Under the pieces are notes generated by a model. It was given only the letters and a program-made list of their open reading frames with translations, was not told the origin of the DNA and did no database searches. DNA of 64,000 nt from Streptomyces sp. TLI_105 (GTDB lineage Bacteria > Actinomycetota > Actinomycetes > Streptomycetales > Streptomycetaceae), in the NCBI RefSeq assembly GCF_900105415.1, contig NZ_FNSM01000001.1:5667501-5731500 (forward strand). The letters are read 5' to 3'. Below are positions 61,072 to 64,000 of this stretch, in pieces. How positions within the stretch are numbered: the stretch's first letter is position 1; each line of letters starts with the position of its first letter. A program made the translations under genes and the position numbers.

Positions 61072-62591
61072 TGGTCGCTACCCCTCAGATCTTCCTGGAC
61101 CTTCCTCAGCAGCGCGAGGATTCCTTCCTCGGTTTGAATGAGTTCCCGAATAATGTCGGCTGGCTCGCGGTGAACCTGCGCGTCGTCCTGATAGGGGTTC
61201 CGCACGTCTAGGTCAAGTAGCTCGTTGAGCGCTTTGCGAGGGACCCGCCAGGCGTAGCGGTTCTCTACGCGGCTAGTACGTTCGGATCCACCCCACCATG
61301 CCTCAATATCACCAAGATGAGCATCGGTCATCGGTTTCGTCTTGGTGAAATTGCGCCGACCGTCTGGAAGCGGCAGCTCATAGAACCACGTTGCTTTCGT
61401 TGGTCCCGTCCGGTCGAAGAATAGGACGTTGGACGGAATGAGAGTGTATGGGGCGAAAACTCCATTCGGAAGTCTTAGAACAGTATGGAGGTCGAAGTTG
61501 TCCAGCAGCTGCCGACGCACCTTCTCTCCGACTCCGCCTTCGAACAGAATGTTATTTGGAACCACCACTGCGCAACGCCCACCCTCCTTCAGGCGCTCCA
61601 TAATGACTTGCAGGAAGAGCCATGCCGTGTCATTGGTGCGTTTTTCCGTCGGAAAGTTCTTCAGTACGCGTGATTCCTCCTCGCCGCCAAACGGCGGGTT
61701 GGTGAGAACCACGTCAACTCGGTGATGCCGGTGAGAGGCGATCGGATGGTGCAGGGTGTTGTCTAGGGTCAGATTCGGGCGATTGACGCCGTGCAGGAGC
61801 AGGTTCATCGTCGCCAACAGAAACGGAAGAGACTTCTTCTCAATCCCCTGCAGGTTGACGTCGATGGCATTGGCCTCCTCCGCACTCATGCCGTCGGCAT
61901 ACTGCTTACGGAGATATTCAAAGGTTTCTACGAGAAAACCGCCTGTGCCGCAGGCCGGGTCAAGAACCATCTCGTGCGGCTTAGGGTCAGTCATGCGAAC
62001 CATGAAACGCACCACGGCCCGCGGTGTATAAAATTCGCCTGAATCGCCAGCAGCGTCCCGCAGCTCTTGGAGCATAGACTCATAGACATGAGCCATGGTG
62101 TAGACCTCGCTCTGAGCATGGAAATCAATGCCCGCGATGGTGTCTACGACCGAGCGAAGTAGGTAGCCGGATCGCATCCGGTTCTGGACTTCCTTGAAGA
62201 TCGTCCCGATGACGTCAAGCTCAGACGAGCCGGATCGCCGGGCTAGATACGGCAAGAGGTCGGCGTTTACGAACTCCGTGAGCGTGTCGCCTGTCCGGCG
62301 CTGCTTCTCGGGGCAGCCGGCCCAGTCACGCCAGCGGTAGGGCTCCTCAATCAGCGGCTCGAAGGTTCCCTCGCCGAAGTCTTCCCGGTCCTCCTCCTGC
62401 GCATCCAGTGCCTTGAGGAAGAGCAGCCAAGAGAACTGGGGAATGCGCTCGATGTCGCCGTTGAGACCCGAGTCCTTCCGCATGATGTCACGCGCCCGCT
62501 TGATGATGGCGTTGAGGTCAGCGACCTTGGCACGCCGCTCACCTGCTGGTCGTGCGGTGGTCTCATCAGGCAGATTGAACAGAGTGCTCAC
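61068..62591 (-). CDS. hsdM: Type I restriction-modification N6-adenine methylase subunit
   Basis: A 507-residue methyltransferase from GTG 62591 with GGAGAGAA upstream. It has an N-terminal helical HsdM domain (about 20-160), then the AdoMet motif LDPACGTGGFL (near 215) and the catalytic NPPF (near 300) that marks N6-adenine methylation; EFYTPRAVVRFMV is a type I signature. It makes the methylase with HsdS and protects host DNA. It overlaps hsdS. Confidence 0.93.
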   Translation of the reverse strand: MSTLFNLPDETTARPAGERRAKVADLNAIIKRARDIMRKDSGLNGDIERIPQFSWLLFLKALDAQEEDREDFGEGTFEPLIEEPYRWRDWAGCPEKQRRTGDTLTEFVNADLLPYLARRSGSSELDVIGTIFKEVQNRMRSGYLLRSVVDTIAGIDFHAQSEVYTMAHVYESMLQELRDAAGDSGEFYTPRAVVRFMVRMTDPKPHEMVLDPACGTGGFLVETFEYLRKQYADGMSAEEANAIDVNLQGIEKKSLPFLLATMNLLLHGVNRPNLTLDNTLHHPIASHRHHRVDVVLTNPPFGGEEESRVLKNFPTEKRTNDTAWLFLQVIMERLKEGGRCAVVVPNNILFEGGVGEKVRRQLLDNFDLHTVLRLPNGVFAPYTLIPSNVLFFDRTGPTKATWFYELPLPDGRRNFTKTKPMTDAHLGDIEAWWGGSERTSRVENRYAWRVPRKALNELLDLDVRNPYQDDAQVHREPADIIRELIQTEEGILALLRKVQEDLRGSDQ

Positions 62592-62721
62592 GCGGGTTCT
62601 CTCCGGACAGGATGGTAAGGCTTGGCGGCGGGCAGGCCGATGCGAGCCTTCGGATCATGGGGGTGAGGAGCCTCAGTGACAGCTTGAAGCCTCGTCCCCG
62701 CCTTCGGGAGGGTAGTCGCTT

Positions 62722-64000
62722 TCAGGCCGCGTAGAGGACTCTCTGGAGCTCATCCCACGTCTGGCGGAGACGCTCCGGTCCGCCGAAGAGGCTTGCGATC
62801 TCTCGTAGCGAACCGTGCCGACGCATCGGCTCCAGCTTCAGGACCTCCAGCTTCTCCAGTTCTCCCGCGCCGTGCACGGCATACCGATCGAGAAGCTCGT
62901 CGATGACAGCCCGAGCTTCCTCAGGCAACGGCTCGAAGAAGTCACCCTTCGCGCGCTTGGCCCGGTAGACGCGCTCGTGGCGGCTGATGGCTGGCTCGTT
63001 CCAGGCCACATGCATCAGCACATCCAGGGGATCTGCATCGGTCAACCCCGTCCGCTCGCACAGCTCGTCCAGAGCGATGCCTCGGGCACCCAGCGCTTCG
63101 GCGATTTCACTGCGCGAGGGAGCCGTCCGCCAACGAGTGCGCAGCTTGTCGGGTCCGGGGAAGAGCTTTCGCACCACCCCTTGGGCGTAGTCGCGGTACT
63201 CGACAAGGCGGAGCTGGTCGCTACCGGGTTCCGTCATCCAGACGCCCTCCGCGGTGATCTCCACCTCCGTGTCTTCCATGATGAACTTACGGGGCGGTAC
63301 AGGAGTGGCCGGCGGCTGGTCCTCGTCCTCGCCCTCGTCAGTTGGGGACGCTTCAGATGAGTTGGTCTCCGGCTCCACCAACTGTGGATCACAGACCACC
63401 TGGCCATCGTCGTCGATCGTGTCCTGGACCTCGTACTCGGCTGGACCATCGAATTCAGCGTCCTCGAACAGGACGGTCGCGCCGACGAAGTCGATGATCT
63501 CGAAGGACAGCTTGTCGTAGTCCTCAGCCAGCCGCGTTCCCCGGCCGATAATCTGCTTGAACTCATGCACGGATCCAACTGGGCGGAACAGGACCACGGT
63601 GCGGAGGGTCGGAATATCGACGCCCGTTGACAGCATGCGCGACGTGGTGGCCACGACGGGGGCCAACGTCTCAGGGTCTTGGAACTGCTCGAGCTTGTGT
63701 TTTCCCCAGTCACCCTCCTTACTCACAATGCGGGCTGCATAGTCCTTATGGATTCGGGACATGTCCTTGTTAGCGTTGGTCATGGCCTGCCTCATATCGA
63801 GCGCGTGGTCCGAGTCGACGCAGAAGATGACCATCTTCCCCATGCGGTCTGTGTCATGGAGATAGTCCGTGAGGTACTGAGCCGCCGCGTCGGTCCGCTT
63901 CAGGAGCGAAATGATGCGCTCGAAGTCCTTCGTCTCATACAAGCCTTCGGGTATTTCCCGCTGATACTTGTCGACCTCGCCAGCGGTGATTTGGACCCCT
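62722..64000 (-). CDS. hsdR: Type I restriction endonuclease subunit R, N-terminus beyond window
   Basis: The last 426 residues are present; the reading frame stays open to 64000. They include the end of the helicase region (GKMVIFCVDSDHALDMRQAM, TSRMLSTGVDIPTLRTVVLF, EFKQIIGRGTRLAED, motifs IV to VI), a Glu/Pro-rich linker, and the EcoEI-like C-terminal domain that contacts the methylase. The nuclease domain would be to the right. It translocates and cuts unmodified DNA. A 130-bp gap separates it from hsdM. Confidence 0.9.
   Translation of the reverse strand, partial: GVQITAGEVDKYQREIPEGLYETKDFERIISLLKRTDAAAQYLTDYLHDTDRMGKMVIFCVDSDHALDMRQAMTNANKDMSRIHKDYAARIVSKEGDWGKHKLEQFQDPETLAPVVATTSRMLSTGVDIPTLRTVVLFRPVGSVHEFKQIIGRGTRLAEDYDKLSFEIIDFVGATVLFEDAEFDGPAEYEVQDTIDDDGQVVCDPQLVEPETNSSEASPTDEGEDEDQPPATPVPPRKFIMEDTEVEITAEGVWMTEPGSDQLRLVEYRDYAQGVVRKLFPGPDKLRTRWRTAPSRSEIAEALGARGIALDELCERTGLTDADPLDVLMHVAWNEPAISRHERVYRAKRAKGDFFEPLPEEARAVIDELLDRYAVHGAGELEKLEVLKLEPMRRHGSLREIASLFGGPERLRQTWDELQRVLYAA

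Noticed and set aside
59334..64000. Second copy of the tRNA-Val 3' end (attR)
   Set aside because: Looked for GGTTCGAAACCGTCCGCG and the CCA end to the right of the tRNA; none seen, so attR is not reported.

Overview
The window is very GC-rich, uses GTG starts freely, shows strong third-position GC bias and carries typical actinomycete families (FasR-type regulator beside fabD-fabH-acpP-fabF, DUF3145, DUF3052, aceE-type pyruvate dehydrogenase E1, TerD paralogues, FemX, MurJ). It is almost certainly Streptomyces or a close relative. No database was searched; every family name comes from motifs and context read in the sequence.

Layout. 1-5.5 kb: a cut-off nitrilase-family hydrolase, a LysR regulator, a beta-hydroxyacid-dehydrogenase-like oxidoreductase, and a TetR regulator divergent from a GH3 beta-glucosidase with a palindromic operator between them. 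5.5-8.7 kb: an SGNH-hydrolase lipoprotein, DUF3145, and a PQQ-type beta-propeller membrane protein. 8.7-13.7 kb: the type II fatty acid synthase cluster fasR-fabD-fabH-acpP-fabF, all on the minus strand. 13.7-21.5 kb: pirin, an L,D-transpeptidase, femX-murJ (peptidoglycan), then a translationally coupled response regulator, sensor kinase and GerMN-like lipoprotein. 21.5-26.2 kb: a serine hydrolase, merR with an aldo/keto reductase, an acyltransferase and a DUF1023 hydrolase. 26.3-33.7 kb: a NarL/HisKA_3 two-component pair, a repeat-rich intergenic stretch, a DUF4429/SHOCT protein, a second DUF1023 hydrolase, and a TetR regulator divergent from an MFS exporter. 33.7-39.4 kb: an I36-like secreted protein, a potassium channel, aceE, DUF3052 and a peroxiredoxin.

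39.5-48.7 kb is a Ter stress module: four TerD-domain proteins, a DUF475/TerC-like membrane protein, a HpcH/HpaI aldolase, a large PRTase-TRSP/StiP fusion and a HAD phosphatase. This set has been predicted in the literature (Ter-dependent stress response systems) to make a nucleoside-like metabolite. A zinc ribbon protein, a coiled-coil protein and a DUF4097 lipoprotein follow.

From a tRNA-Val(UAC) at 51.5 kb to the right edge the DNA is an actinomycete integrative and conjugative element (AICE): integrase, excisionase, rolling-circle type initiator, spread proteins, FtsK-like TraB, a GntR (KorSA-like) repressor with four matching operator copies, a NUDIX protein, a colicin-immunity-like small protein, a 142-bp perfect-ended hairpin, and a lower-GC type I restriction-modification system (hsdS, hsdM, hsdR cut by the right edge). 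The right attachment site is not in the window, so the element probably continues beyond it.
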